Shown one piece after another: positions 35,800 to 49,308 of a stretch of 64,000 nt of DNA (within the stretch, counting starts at the first letter, position 1; each line of letters starts with the position of its first letter). The stretch is from Polytrichum commune. Lineage: Eukaryota > Streptophyta > Polytrichopsida > Polytrichales > Polytrichaceae. Under the pieces are notes generated by a model. The model saw nothing but the letters and a program-made list of their open reading frames with translations, did not search any database and was not told the origin of the DNA. The position numbers and the translations under genes were made by a program. Location of the stretch: NCBI GenBank assembly GCA_950295325.1, contig OX485804.1, forward strand, positions 18,414,001-18,478,000, read 5' to 3'.

Positions 35800-36750
35800 C
35801 CCCTTGTAGTTTGCAATAAATCGAGCTCTCCAAGCATTGACTGCAACTACTTTATTCTAGATTCCCCAAATGAATGCTCTTTCCTCTTGTTGCAAGTTCT
35901 ATCTTACACATTTCTATCATGGTTCCAATCACTTTGACCTCCCTTTGATCTAGTTTGAGCCCCTAAGCAATTTCAATTGCTTGAAGTGGTTGGTTGTTCT
36001 CAAAGTCCCAAATGTTCTTGATGTGGTTGAGGCCACTTTATCAAGCTAGGCAACTTCATTCCTTGAAAATCCATATCCAATGCCTTAAATTTTAGGGTTC
36101 CACCAAATGAGTGTTAAAGACTTTGCATTGTATCCCTAAGAGGCGTGATAGTCATGTGCATGAGCTTGCTTTTCCATGCTTCCCCAATTCTTTTTCAAAT
36201 GTTGGACCCATGTGCCGGCAAGTGGTGTTGGAGGAACATCCATCCGATCCCTTCACTTCATTTTTTTTTTACCTATCATAGCATACATATTCTAGCCTAA
36301 ATTGGATAATAGATGAAGTTTCAACTTGCCACCCTTGAACTAGCAAATTTCTGGTAGCCGCCTCTGCATCAATAAGACTAAGGCCCCCATGCTTAAGTTT
36401 AGCACAACAATCATTCCATGCTACCCTTGCTCTGAGATATCCTAGTTGTCCACCCCAAAGGTAGACCCTTAGTAATCCTTTGATATTCTTAAAAGCTTTC
36501 CAAGTTCTTGCCCACACAATAACAAAGAACCAAAGAATAGATGCTAAATTTTGGTTCATAATTAGCTTTCTTTCTGCTAGTTTGAGAAACCTCAATCCCC
36601 AATAAGAAACCCTCTTTTGACCTTTGTTGATAAGAAAATTATCAATGTCTTGTATGTCGGAAGAAAGTCCAAATGTTGTCCTTAATAGTTTATAAAGGCC
36701 ACCATCTTGTACCCACTTCCATTGAAAGGTCTCTAGTCAGGTTGGTTTAT
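35800..36750 (-). pseudogene. LINE (non-LTR retrotransposon) ORF2 C-terminal remnant
   Basis: On the minus strand the frame from about 36740 reads FQWKWVQDGGLYKLL, then SYWGLRFLKLAERKLIMNQN, then LWGGQLGYLRARVAWNDC and KHGGLSLIDAEAA. This is the region C-terminal to the reverse transcriptase in plant LINEs (the 'K(L/V)SYW...L.LAGR..(V/I)NQ' and 'W(G/S)G....RA(R/K)V.W' motifs). Toward 35900 further LINE-like text (GEAWKSKL) appears with stops. The catalytic RT motif (YxDD), endonuclease and 3' tail are not seen, so this is a truncated copy. The adjoining minus-strand frame at 36737-37063 is of unknown origin but may be part of the same insertion. Confidence 0.8.
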
Positions 36751-37063
36751 TTTCAATAGGACTTTGCCAATTGTGTGCTTTCTTTGAACTTGACCACCTC
36801 CTTGAGTCGGTTGCCTTCACAAGAAACCGTTTTCCTTCATCCCACACAAGTCGAGGAGAGTGGTACACATCCTCAAACCTTCTGCAAGCCTTTGTAGGAT
36901 CTCTTGCCAAAGTTGAGAGAAGGTCAAGTGGGAGCATGCGCAAAAAGGTCTTGATCACAATGGGTTGCACTGCATTACTATCCTTCTTGCTGGATTCCAT
37001 CACATTTTTTTTAGTGCTTTGAAAAACTTGGTTGATATTGTGCCCCCTTTGCTCCTCCAACAA

Positions 37064-38902
37064 GTTCTTTGCCTAATTTATTGGCCAACTACCTTGACTT
37101 GCTCAAAATCTCTAAGTGTTTTCCCCCCTTTAGGTTGTTTTATGCGGCTCGATTTAAATGGCCAAGGAGAAGTGTGGTTGTTGCTTCCTTCAATTCTTCT
37201 CTCAATCTAGTTTCCTTCTTCCATTTATATACTTATTCCTTACAAAATTCTTGGTAATGAATTTCACTTGTCTAAAGTTGTTGAAAAATGGTTTATTGCA
37301 ACATGTAACATTCCAAATATGCATAATTAAGTGGAGAACTTCTAGGTCCCTTAGATACTAATTGTTCATCTTGTACATGTTATGTTCTGCTTGAGCCCAT
37401 TCTAACTTAGTTGTGGATAATGCCAAGATATGATCCAACTCCATAGCCTCCCCAATATTGATACATTCCATACATAATGATGGTTAATTGGAATTCAAGA
37501 ATGAATGGCATCTATCAAGTCTAGAAAGAATCATTTCACTAAGTCTATAATTTTCCCATGTGAAAATGGTCCCCTTGGAGAAATCAAACTCATCGTAGAT
37601 TCCAAAGGTCAATTCTATTTGATCTCATGCTCCTTCTTCCCTACCCTTGAACATTCTAATATTTTTGGAAGGCCTATCATGCTTCAATCTGCTCTAAAAA
37701 TCCATTCCATTCCCAATTTGGTAAGTTTCACACCATAGCCTACCACATCTCTGTCCTCTCGTGCATTTTGTTTAAGACATAAACATTTGCATGTATGTGC
37801 CCCCCCTAGTGGATAAGTCGAAAAACTTGAACCATTGCAATATATTTCCACAGACGCTCCACTCCTCAATGATGTATTTTGGTATAGATGGTATGATCAA
37901 ACCCATTTCACCCCTTCTGGCATTGATTTTTGCAATCAGTAGGTGACCACCACGGAAGGAATCCATCTGTAACTTATTGCTACATGACATGTCACAATAG
38001 CATAAAACACCAATTCTAGTGCCACACCAAATCAGATGTTTAGAGTAGTAATTTGGAACTTTGTGAGAATGGAAGGGAAGGGAAGGAGGCAAACGACTAT
38101 GGAAGCAAGTATATGCAAAGGGGGGCATAAGGTACCAACACTTGACCTAAATCCAACACCTAATAATCTCGTATGATTGGAAACCTAGTGATTTTGAAGA
38201 TGTACACCATTTGAACATCCAATACATGTGTTGATTTAAGGTCGCCTACAAATGAAATTTCGAACCCTCGTAAGTTTTGCATAGGATGTCCAAACGACGT
38301 GCTCTTTGATGTGTTGAAATCCTCTTGACATTACAAGTATGTGAACATGTAAAATTGGCGATAAAAGTAATGAAAAATGTGGTCAGGCTTGAGGTATACT
38401 TGCCGTAGGTGTACTAACTTAGTTGTGGTTCACTCAGGTACCTAGGCGAATTGGCTTCGTAGGGGCGTTGTCCTCCCCCCGGCCACACCGTATCTTTGCG
38501 ATTTAATTTGTCCTTGAAGCTTAGTGGGTCATGTTGCAGGCTCCTCAGTTGCCATATTGGATTGCCACGAAAACCCGGAACCCAAACATGCGGCTTGGGT
38601 CTCTGACAACCGCTTCGTTACTAAACCGCCATTCCATTCCTTTCACACCGTCAGCCTGCAAATGGCGCACAATATATACATATGAATATCATCACGTACA
38701 CTCACAATCTTGTAGGCTATGTCAGCCTTACGTGGTCACTCTTCTTGATTCGATCACCTATCTTTGAGTGATATAGGGTTTACGGCGGTTGTTGAGAATA
38801 AACCACCCAAAAGATTACGATGCGATTGGTGTATGTGGTCATAACATAGCTTGCAAATGAGGCATACACACACACATGTATATACATCACGTACACTCAA
38901 TC
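37064..38902. other. gene-free region, possibly LINE-derived
   Basis: Several medium-length minus-strand frames (for example 37772-38128) have no motif I recognise. They may be upstream parts of the same old LINE. No host gene is supported. Confidence 0.35.
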
Positions 38903-39380
38903 AAGGAGCCACTTCAAACATGAGACCGGAGGGGATTGATCATTGCATTCTAAGATCTCTCCTTGTTTTTCCTGGCGGTGAAATCTCCTCTCTACTTGAC
39001 GGAAAACTTGCCAAGTGGTCAACTACCTCCTATGCTTTGGCGTTGGCCTGTCGGCCTTCTGTCTCAAAAAAAAAAAGATCTCTCCTTGGTTGAAAAGGCC
39101 AAGACCCTCCAGGTTCACTTCACACCAAAAGATGAAGGCCTAACGGTCCGAACAAATTATCACGGATCAAAAGTCATGCATGACAGATTATGGATATTGT
39201 TTCGTGGCCTGCGAGAATTTGCATCAAGCCATCTCCAAGAGGTGTAGATCTCACACAAAATTCAGCAAACTATGTCGGGGCCATGTCAATTAAACAACTC
39301 CTATCGCCTTTGGATGAGAGTCAAGGGCCCTCACAATTACATGGACATGACCCTTGGCTTGTGTGTGAAGTGACCTATAA
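38903..39380 (+). mobile_element. MITE family F1, copy 4, with nested insertion
   Basis: Ends aaggagccacttcaaacatg and gtgtgtgaagtgacctataa match family F1. The copy is split by a 110-bp retroposed sequence at 38966-39075. Confidence 0.8.
38966..39075 (+). mobile_element. 110-bp retroposed insertion (SINE-like or processed fragment)
   Basis: A perfect 13-bp direct repeat (AGATCTCTCCTTG at 38953-38965 and 39076-39088) flanks the insert. The insert ends in a run of at least ten A (39066-39075). This is the signature of LINE-machinery retroposition. The body (starting tttttcctggcggtgaaatc, ending gccttctgtctc) is not a family I recognise. It has an open frame throughout, so a truncated mRNA copy is as likely as a SINE. 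Confidence 0.85.
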
Positions 39381-40530
39381 GCTATGTCGGCCTTGTGTTG
39401 TCATTCTTCTTGATCGATCACCTATCTTTGAGTGATACATAATTTACGGTTATTGTTAAGAACAAACACCTAAAAGACGCGTGGTACAATGAGATTGAAG
39501 TAAGTGTTCATAATATATATATATATATATATATATAAAATTCTAGGCTCGATATCTAGTGAGCATGTTTGAGAGGGTCTGTGTGTCTTGCCATGCCTTT
39601 TGAGTTTTGGATTTCAGGTTTGTAACTAAACGTAATAGTCCTATTAGTGTAAGTTATCATTTGGAGTGACAAGCTGCTAGTATAACTTTTAATTGAGAAC
39701 TTCAACCTTAAAAAGTCAAATAAGCTATTTCGTGGTCCTTGACATGCATCGTAGTTATTGTCTTACCTGAGTAGGAATCGATAATCTCATTAAAAAGTTA
39801 TAGTAACATGTGAGTCCAAATGGTAACCCCACACAAATAGGATTATTTACAATAACTTGAGGATTGTCATGTTGGACATTCAAGTGATGAATAGCGAGTA
39901 GAGTTTTGTGACACCTATTGGGTTTGAGACGCGGATTATTATTGTAGAGCTTGGGAATTTTATAATTGGGACAATTCAACAACAAATCTATAGGGGGACA
40001 TTTTTTTCTTCTAAATTTTGATCTCCCCTCAGTAGGTAGTGTGAAATAAGATCTATGAACAAGGTAAGTGGGCCTGAATGGACACATCCAGTTTCGCACC
40101 ACTTCACCTAGGATATGATTAAAAGAAACACACAATCAGTGTGAGATGATTAGCAATTTAGAGCCCATAGGCATTTTTCACACAATTTTGTAAGATTATA
40201 TAAATATCTCAATCCTTGTCAGCAAAATTAAATTATTTTTTAATAAATGATCACACACCTTCTCTCCCCCCTCGATTATATTGACTATTCAACCTAGAAT
40301 GGTTAACAATTTTGAGCATGTAATCCAATCTCTTTTCAACACATGTCTTTTTGGTGTTTGTTCTTCAATCCATAACTAGTTGCACACCACTCAAATGCAA
40401 GTGTCCATTGAAGATAAGTAAACCGACTAGGCTCAATTCCCATAGTATGAAGATTTTAGTACTTTCATGAATTTGTTACAATTGGCTCACAACTTACTCA
40501 AGTTCTATTGGAATTATCCTATAGTTCAAT
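39381..40530. other. gene-free region with (TA)n
   Basis: A (TA)n run lies at about 39515-39537. No gene or complete element is recognised. Confidence 0.45.
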
Positions 40531-40539
40531 TGAAGATTT

Positions 40540-41335
40540 GGTTGGGAGTTGATTGTTTGCATACAATAACTTTCCATGTTCAGTAAGTTTTTGGTGCATG
40601 TTTAGAGTCGATGTGGAGGTTTGAAACAAAAAATATTTTATACTAAATCATTTGGGGGTCAAACTCGTTTTGATATGCCAAGAGATGTTAAAGTAAGGTT
40701 GACCCCCAATGAACCGATATACAATGTTCTTTGTTCAAACCTCCACATTGACTCTAAACATGCACCAAAAATTTACCAGACATGAAACATTTTCAAACCT
40801 TGGACAACTGCCAAAATAACTATAGTTAACTAGATTTTTTTTCAATACATTTTAGGAAACAACTACAGTTAACTACAAAAATTTCAAACCAATTTGAAGA
40901 ACAACTATAGTTAGCTAGAGAAATTTTAGAACAAATTCAAGAACAACTATAGTTAATTAGAAAAATTTAAGTATTATTATATATTGGAAGAAGTTCGCTT
41001 CTTGATTTGCTTTAGTTGAGGGTCTTTAATATGCTCGGGCCACTGAGGATCATCAAGAAACGCCTTTATATGATCACTCATAGTGTTGGGCTCCGAAATA
41101 ACCTCCATGTAGATCATCAACACAAATAACACATTGGTCACACTACAACACTACAACATAATTCCGTGAACATGTTGCGCTCAACTTTACTTAATTACAT
41201 ACTCATAACTATAGTTAACTAATTTTTTTGGCAGGTCAAAATGCAAACAATTATAATTACGAAAGGCAACTAGTTAACGAATAGTTGAATTAGTTGGTTA
41301 GTTATCCAAGGTCTGAAAGTTTTGTATGCAAAAAC
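40540..41335. mobile_element. hairpin element family F7 with internal 42-bp repeats
   Basis: Two 44-bp arms (40581-40624 and 40734-40777; 'ggtgcatgtttagagtc' and its complement) are almost perfectly inverted. Inside them is a second inverted pair (gggggtcaa / ttgaccccc). 'aactatag' units follow at 40818, 40861, 40903 and 40945, a 42-43-bp period. The outer sequences 'gtttgcatacaataactttc' and the complement near 41310-41330 look like the outer inverted ends. A diverged copy lies in intron 3 of the right-end gene (about 62195-62400). Confidence 0.75.
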
Positions 41336-43085
41336 ATAAGTTGTATTGAAGAGTTTATTTTTATATGGTAATTAAGCTTTTTTTTCTTTTTCTTCCCCTT
41401 ACCACGTTTAGTACCCAAAGTGACAGTTCAAAGAGAAGTTGGTAGTTGGAACCTTCTATGTGGCTGCAATGGTGAGGCTGCTTTGCTTCACTTTAAAATG
41501 TTTTATCCACTGAGGTCAACAAAAAAAACCTGTATAAACAGATTTGTTTCGCTCATTCCGCAAATCCACCTCGGAAACTGGATTGGACTCAACTTCCTCA
41601 TGCCCTCATCACACCAACATTTCCGTCCAGTTCTAGCCATGAAATTTTTGTGGATTATGTTGAGAAATAGATGGTGGCCCACCATTTTTCACACTATTAT
41701 AGTCGGAGATGCCGACGGATGATGCCAGGAGTGGCTGATGTGATCGACCCCTAATGTTCATATTATGATCGTAAATAGGTAAATGTACACACGAAATTTT
41801 AATCCCTTTGAATGTTTCTCCAAGTCGTGCCATATCATTACTCAACTCCTTGTGGGACCATGTATCGAACAAGCATGATTCTCCTTTAATCCCGGGATTC
41901 TCCGTTTACGGGAAGCACTCAAAGTTGTGTACTATGAACATTTTAACAAGCAACTGTAAATCATCAAAGTTTTTTTAATCACAACTTCTTCTTCTTCTTC
42001 TTCTTCTGGGAGGGGGGGGGGGGGGAGGGGAATAAGTGATTGTCATGTAGTTGCTTAGTAATGTTATGGCAAACCGATGATGCATAACATCATTAATAAG
42101 TGGAGAGAGCCCCTAGAACCCGTTATTCTCTTTCTCTGGTGATAATACCAATCGGTTGTACTTTGTGAGCATGATATACAAATTTGCTTCAATTTCAACT
42201 TGTGCATGAAGTGGATGGGACAAATGAGTGTAAGATTTGTTAGGGTTAGAAAAGCGAGTGATTTGTATGTTCTAAAGGATTTGGATCATGTTGTCTTTGT
42301 GTCTTTCCAAACCGATTGAAATGTTATTCCTCATGTTACAGGTCATCTGTTGTAGAAACACATCATTATTCGGCTAACTGAACATATTCACATGCTATTC
42401 TCAACAGAAACTGATTCTCTCCTCCTTGCAGTCAGTCGTCAGATTAATCAAAATTGTGAGAGATGTTGACATCCTGCATTAATATTCAAGCATTTAGCAC
42501 TTCATGTACATGAAAAACTTGAACAAGTGCATACAACCGAACGGTGTCAAGAATTCCAACTGAATCTAAACCTAGAAAAGGCTTCAATTCATTTCATGTT
42601 TGATTTGTTGAATACCGACGAATTTAACCCATCATCATATAGGAAACTACACTAGGTAGCAAATTGAACATAACATTATTTAGATTCATAACAATGTTAC
42701 GTGGGACTAACAACATTCCATTGAATTTTCCTAAATATTTCTCATATTCAGACTAAATATGAGGAATATATGGGAATATCCAATGGAATATTGTCAATCC
42801 CACAGAACATTGTTATGGATTTGAATAACGTTATGAACCTTATGGGTGGACATGCGACATAGAGTGCTTGTTGAATACCAATTAAATACAAATTGAATAT
42901 ATAAGTTCGGTGTGTCGTGAATCTCCTCTTCCATCTTGCACTCACCTCGTAGGCATATCAAGTGAGAACCTTATTGAGAGGACAAACTTTGAAAGAAAGA
43001 AAAAATTCAGGTCAAAATTACGTATATAATGTGATAAGTTGATTGCACACCATTTGCATAAGAGATGATAAAGTCTCCCAATGAA
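41336..43085. other. gene-free region
   Basis: Contains (CTT)n at 41988-42007 and a G-rich run at 42008-42030. The short frame 41420-41722 shows no known motif. Confidence 0.4.
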
Positions 43086-43272
43086 TGTGTGTTACTATTC
43101 AGAGTTACACAATGCTATAACTATCTCATGAGAATGTAATATTTTACCAAGCAAAGTCATTTACATTTCATAATGTCCAAACAACCTATTGAACTTTGTT
43201 AGTAGAAATTGAAGTTTGGAATGAGATAATATTGCACTATGTAACTCCAAATAATAACCCACACTAATTGGG
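43086..43272. mobile_element. short MITE family F8, copy 1
   Basis: The ends (gtgtgttactattcagagtt and the complement of aactccaaataataacccac) are inverted. The interior ('ctataactatctc', 'gtaatattttaccaagc') matches 51627-51857. Confidence 0.75.
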
Positions 43273-43964
43273 ATAATGAGTGTAGTCGAACCATATTGTT
43301 CAATACAAGTCATTCACAAGTCCATAAGGGACATGTTCTTCTGGGAGATTTATGTCCGATGAGTTTGTGTGGCCATTGGGGACTTCTTTTTGGCTTGGAC
43401 TTTGTGCTGTCTAGGTAAATTTATCCACTGTGGATGCTTAAATTTTGTATAAACAAACATCCTATAAGATAAGGGTCGATTCCTTCCAACTTGGACAATA
43501 CTAAACTGATTTGGGCCTCCGATGTTGTTTTCGAGATCAAATAAGCTTAAAAACGAAGATGTGCTTTTTTACTTAAACAATATGAAAAATGGCTTACATT
43601 CCCAAATGGATGATCTTACCTAAGGTAGACGGGTTTTACTTGGTTACTTTTTTGGGGTTGTACGTTGTCTTTTACTACTTGGAATTGTGAGGTTGACATT
43701 TTCATGCGTCCACACATGTATATGAAGAAGCCAAGATCAATTCCAAATTGTTTTGGAGCTACTCACAAATTATTATGAATTATCAAAATCTCCTAACAAT
43801 GAGCCATAAGAAGGGTCACATAGCCCCAAACCCCCCCTCCCCCAACACACACACACCCAAACTATGTGCTTTCATGGTGTTCGTGCTTAGATTTGTAGCC
43901 AACTAACCACTAGTCAAATAAAGGTGGTAGATTACGATAAAATCATGGAATCATGCTCGCTTAC
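43273..43964. other. gene-free spacer
   Basis: A C-rich/CA stretch lies at 43828-43858. No gene is seen. Confidence 0.4.
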
Positions 43965-44482
43965 CTTAGGGCCACTTCACTCTCGAGCTTGAGGACCATG
44001 AATCCATGATGTACAAATTAAGTGGTTGGTCAAGAAGCCATAGACGGTCCAAGCTCACTTTACACTAGACCTTGAGGGCTTGAGGGGCCAAAGAAATTTG
44101 AATGAATGACAATTCTACATGGCATCCTACATGGCATCAAGTGGATTATGTTTCATGGTCTACCAAATATTGTGTTAGGCCCATCAGAGCATGTGGGTAT
44201 GACACAAAAACTAAGGACTATGGCAAGCAATCAAATAGCCATTGATATCTAGAAACAATATATTGCCATGGTGGGGGTCCCGACTACCTTTTTTTTTTGA
44301 ATTGTCCATAGAATATGTTATAGTCCCTCAACATGGTCCAATTTCACTTCGCCAGTAAGCTTGAGGGTTCATTATTTGCAAATTGGATATTTGTTTCCCA
44401 TGGTATGGCCTTTGGATGACTTTCAAGAGCCTTAGCATTTTCGTGGTCACAACTCTTGGGTCCTTCTATAATGCGGCCCTTA
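43965..44482. mobile_element. MITE family F1, copy 5 (diverged)
   Basis: Ends cttagggccacttcactctc and gcggcccttaag with recognisable interior ('atggcatcaagtggattatg'). It runs into a tandem duplication. Confidence 0.7.
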
Positions 44483-45270
44483 AGACCATCTCACAACCAA
44501 GTCAAGGGCCATGACCGTGTGATTGCGAGGGGCCTTGATTCTAATCCAAAGGCCCTACCACTAACATGGTCTACTAAAAACTACGTCACGCCCACATCTT
44601 GGAGGTGGGCCTGGCACAAACCATGAAACATCATCCATAGCCCGACATGTAGGAATCCATGTCGACTTTTCATCCACGATCTTTTCTTTGGGCTCTTAGC
44701 CCTTTCACCTTCAAGTGTGAAGTGAACTTGGACGGTCTTGTGTGTGAAGTGGGCCTTCAACACCCCATAGAGCTCTATTGGATAGCCCACTCACATGGAG
44801 CTCGAATTGGGCTGTGTGAAAGACGCCTCCTCGACCTTCAAGCTCACACAGTACAAGAGCCTTAGCATTTTCGTGGTCACAACTCTTGGGTCCTTCTGTA
44901 ATGCGACCCTTAAGACCATCTCACAACCAAGTCAAGGGCCATGACCATGTGATTGCGAGGGGCCTTGATTCTAATCCAAAGGCCGTACCACTAGCATGGT
45001 CTACTAAAAACTACGTCACGCCCACACCCTGGAGGTGGGCCTGGCACAAACCATGAAACATCATCCATAGCCTGACATGTAGGAATCCATGCCGACTTTT
45101 CATCCACGATCATTTCCTTGGCCTCTTAGCCTTTCACCTTCAAGTGTGAAGTGAACTTGGACGGTCTTGTGTGTGAAGTGGGCCTTCAACACCCCATAGA
45201 GCTCTATCGGATAGCCCACTCACATGCAGCTCGAATTGGGCTGTGTGAAAGAGCTCACACAGTACAAGAG
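44424..45270 (+). repeat. 430-bp tandem duplication of F1-derived sequence
   Basis: The unit beginning 'caagagccttagcattttcg' at 44424 recurs at 44854 with about 95% identity or better by eye. Each unit contains another F1 fragment ending 'ttgtgtgtgaagtgggcctt'. The duplication is recent compared with the element itself. Confidence 0.9.
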
Positions 45271-48200
45271 ACACCGTGTGAAACTTCAAAGTCAAGCCAC
45301 GCTCGGGTTTTTTTTTTTTTTTTTCTTTCTTTCTTTCTCTTTTTTCTAAATGTTATATATTGTGCCGGGGTTTAGAGCAACAGCCCACCCGACACATACG
45401 GCACTCCCGGACTTCAAGGAATTAAGTTCAGGGCCCACCCGCCCACAACTCCCCTCGCCTTTTTTCGCCCTGCCCGCGCTGCCCCACGGAAAGGTGGCAG
45501 GTAACTAGAGGTGAAAATTTTGTCAATTTGTGTTGTTTGTGTCAATCCTTGGTACTTGATCGGGGGCCATGTACGTTCAAATCTTGGGCTGTACCTTGTG
45601 TGCTGATCACCATCATTCAGCTCCACATTCTTTTCACAAAGCAAGTGAATGAGCTTGCTCACTCCGGGCCTCTTCCTTCCTTCCTTCCTTCCATTCTTTT
45701 TGGATTTTATTTCAATCTTTAACACAAGAATTTTGTGGTCGGTGTGGAAATTCTCCGGTACATGGTGATGGACTTGTCATCTTAATTGTTGAGCATATAC
45801 ACGTGTATACTATGATTAGAGTAGAAGAGTTGTAGTTGAGTGTGTCATTAGCGATCGGCGGGGGATTCTAATCTACATGGATAAATTTTCTTTGGGTCAA
45901 CGATATGTACAAGTTTAAAGGTTTAGGGTTTCATTGGTAGGTGGTCCAAAATCAGCAAGGGTAGCAAGATGTTAGGGTGGTGATGGACATTCTCAAAATC
46001 AACATGTACTTATCGTGCAAGATGTTATGTTGTTGGGTTCTTGGTAAAGTGTTGTTTTCAACATCATTTACCTTACAACAAGGCCACTAGTCGATCAAGC
46101 AAAGTCTCTTGTTACTATTGGGTGTAGAAAGGTTTAAAGGTATAACAACATGCTTATCCCTCCTTTTATTATCAAAACTATTGGACTTTATGTAGCAAAA
46201 TTCTACCTTAAGGTGAACATTTAATTATTCATGTGTTATTCTCCTTCCTCTTAAATTTCATGTAAGGTAAATGTGCCCAAATCATGCACTACAAGCGTTT
46301 GGACATTTATATTTGAGCAGTATGCGGTTAGGTGTGGATCCAAGAAATAACACGAAAAAGACATGTAATATAAAAGAGCTTAGATTACGTGCTCAATATA
46401 TGCTAACCATTCTAGGTTCACTAGTCAACATGATTGGGAGACCTATACGACCACTTAATGAGCACAAGAATCCTCACTTTGATAATGATATAAGATTTTC
46501 ATACGAACTTTGAAAATTATGATACAATTGATTATGGGCACAATTGGGATTCGCTAATCATCTTGCATAAATTGCGTGTTTCATATCCTACGAGAATTAG
46601 GTGTAGAGAGAAAAATATCCATCTAAGGCACATCTACCTTCTATGCAAAATGTGTGTGTTCAAAAAGCTTATTGCAAAACATTTGAGCACCAAAATGTTC
46701 AAGAACTCCCACATACATGTATCAACAAGGAGGAAAGCGGTGAGGTTTGAGACCAAAATAGTATTCAAGGTGGTTGAAAGTGGTCTAAAGTTGAAGGTGC
46801 TACGCCGACAAGCCTATGAGTGTTGGAAAGGCCATTGACTCTTAGACTCACAATTTAACAAGTCGAGCTTCTACTCACTCATCAAGCAATCCCAAGCTAT
46901 GAGTGACCTCCACAAGATAGGGTTTGGAGACGCAAGCTTTTGGTTGTCATATATAAGCGGCGCACATATACCGGTGCCACTAAGGCAAAAATCTTCCGGG
47001 TCAAAAAGCTCATGTGTAAAGTCCAATTGAGAGAACAAGAGCCATCAAACCACTCTCAACTAGGAAGTTAAAAGAACGCATCATTTGTCCAAGTTTTGTC
47101 TTCATATGTAAAGCACGCCTTCTTGGAGTTGCACCAAACATTATCATGTTTTATTTATAACTTTATATAATTATTTTATGATAATTTAATATCCTATCAT
47201 AATGAGTATAAGGAGAAAGGTATATGTTCACATTGGTGCTTGAACAACAAGGTTTTTTCGTTCATGTCTTATTAAAGTTATCATAATTTGTTTCGGTAGT
47301 GGATTGTGACAAGAGGCAATTTGTTGCATGCGAATATGACATGCACATCCATAGCAAACACATATGAACTTAAAATTAAGTCTATGTTCTAATGCCATAC
47401 ATTTGAAATCATGATACTAGGACATATGGTTGGTTTTAGGTATATGTATTTTATCTTTCATTCATCCTCGAGGGGAGGAGAGAAGAGAGGGAGGGGGCAC
47501 TCAAACTACCATGTGCAAAAGACTTTGGTTTACAAAATATACATGATGGATGGGTATTGTTCCACCTAATTTTGTAACAATAGATAAGATTGTATGTATT
47601 TGCCACTCATCAGTGATCATAGTTTCTCTCTACCATCTTTTTAATAGGTAATCAAGCATAACTTTAATTTATTCCAATTATCACAAACATTAGTAAGAAA
47701 CTATATTAATTGCAAAGAACATGAAATACTACTAAACCACAAGAATTATGAAAAAAAACCCCCCCAAAACTAGTAATTTTTTTCTTCCAATCTATGCAAA
47801 TTTCACCCTTTGTGTTTATGCACATCAATTTATTCTGCATAATTGAGCCAACCGTCGATGATCGTCCTCTAGAAAAATACTATGCACACTACCATGTGGA
47901 ATGGCAATCATAATTTTGTCATATAGTGTTTTTTTGCGAATTGGTTGGCACTTGGAAATGTGCCCTAAGCATCTCAAAGTAGTTTCCTAGTTTGGTGAAC
48001 AAAACAATATCCAATTTAAGGGCTAGTAAGCTTGATGCAACGGGAAGACAATAGACCTCTTTTTGCCCATATAAAGACTAAAATTACATTGTAGACAAAT
48101 TGAAAACTAAACATAAGGTAGAGCATGCTAAAACCAACACTTCACCCAAACCAACACCTTGAAATCTTGCATCGTAAGTACATATTGAATTTGAGAATGT

Positions 48201-49308
48201 TTACCACATTGATGCTAATGTCCACAAAAGCATTAGGGTCGTCTTACATACGTGACCAAAGGTCATAAGAGAAAATGATTTAAGATTTCTCACGGTCATG
48301 ATAGGTGGTTTGAAGCTATGACCACAACAAACCCTATATCATTACTGAAAATTCTTGGTCATAGGGCATAGTGTAAAGTGGAGTTGGACTAGGATGTAGT
48401 GTTTTTTTATGGAAATCCAAAATAATTAAGAAATAAATCTTAATAACTAGAAATAGATGTTAATAACCTAGTTGGGATTCAACACAAGCTTGCTAAACCA
48501 TGAGTTATCAAAAAAATATTCCCCTTCCATATTAGTCACCTTCAATTTTTGCCAAGACAACCTATTTGGGTTGTCTTGCTACAAAATCCACGTGGCCACC
48601 AAACATCATCCATCCCATGAACACGGAGGATGTAAGGTCAAATTTTCCTCTTTTTTTTTCCTTCCCCTTTTTGATTTTAACATGGTCAATCTTATTTTGT
48701 GAAGCAAAGTGGAAACAACCATTCATTTCTCAACCCAATGACGGAATCTAGAAAGTGGTGGTCACGGATCCATGGTCACTAATCTAAACACACCCTAGGC
48801 TCCTGTGGTGATGTTGAAATCCTGACCATCGACGCATAGGACTTCGCACCCTTATAACTTTTGCATACATAAGTCAAATAAGACATGCTTTAGTGCGTTG
48901 GAATCTCACAACATCTTGCTAACACCCGTCGTTTACGGGTTTTCCAATCGAATAATAATAATAATAATACCGATGCTCCGCACTCCAATTGACGGTTTTA
49001 GTAGCAGGCAAGCACCAGTGACCCTACCCGATCTTATGGGAGAACTGAGGCGGCCCTACAAAGAAGGAAAAGAACAATGAGCAGCATGCTACCAATTTAT
49101 CTTATTGCTTGTGCAATCAAATCCACTCCAACATTCCGTCATCCTTGCATGTTGTGTATCTGAGTCCTGTGGCTCATGATTCTGGACAGGCAGACCCAGA
49201 AGCTAGCTAGCTAGCTAGCTTGCTTGCTAGGCACAGTGCATCAAGGCAGTGGATAAAGGGGTAAAGAATAACCGCGGTGGTTCTCTCAAAAGCAAGGAAA
49301 CCGGCCAC
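45271..49308. other. long gene-free region
   Basis: Simple repeats include a T-run at 45307-45325, (TTCC)n near 45672-45690, (ATA)n at 48951-48969 and (AGCT)n at 49203-49222. Frames at 46271-46513 and 46563-46838 show no known domain, and I do not call them genes. Confidence 0.4.

Noticed and set aside
41420-41722. Possible 100-residue gene
   Set aside because: No recognisable motif, no splice or neighbour support, and flanked by repeats.
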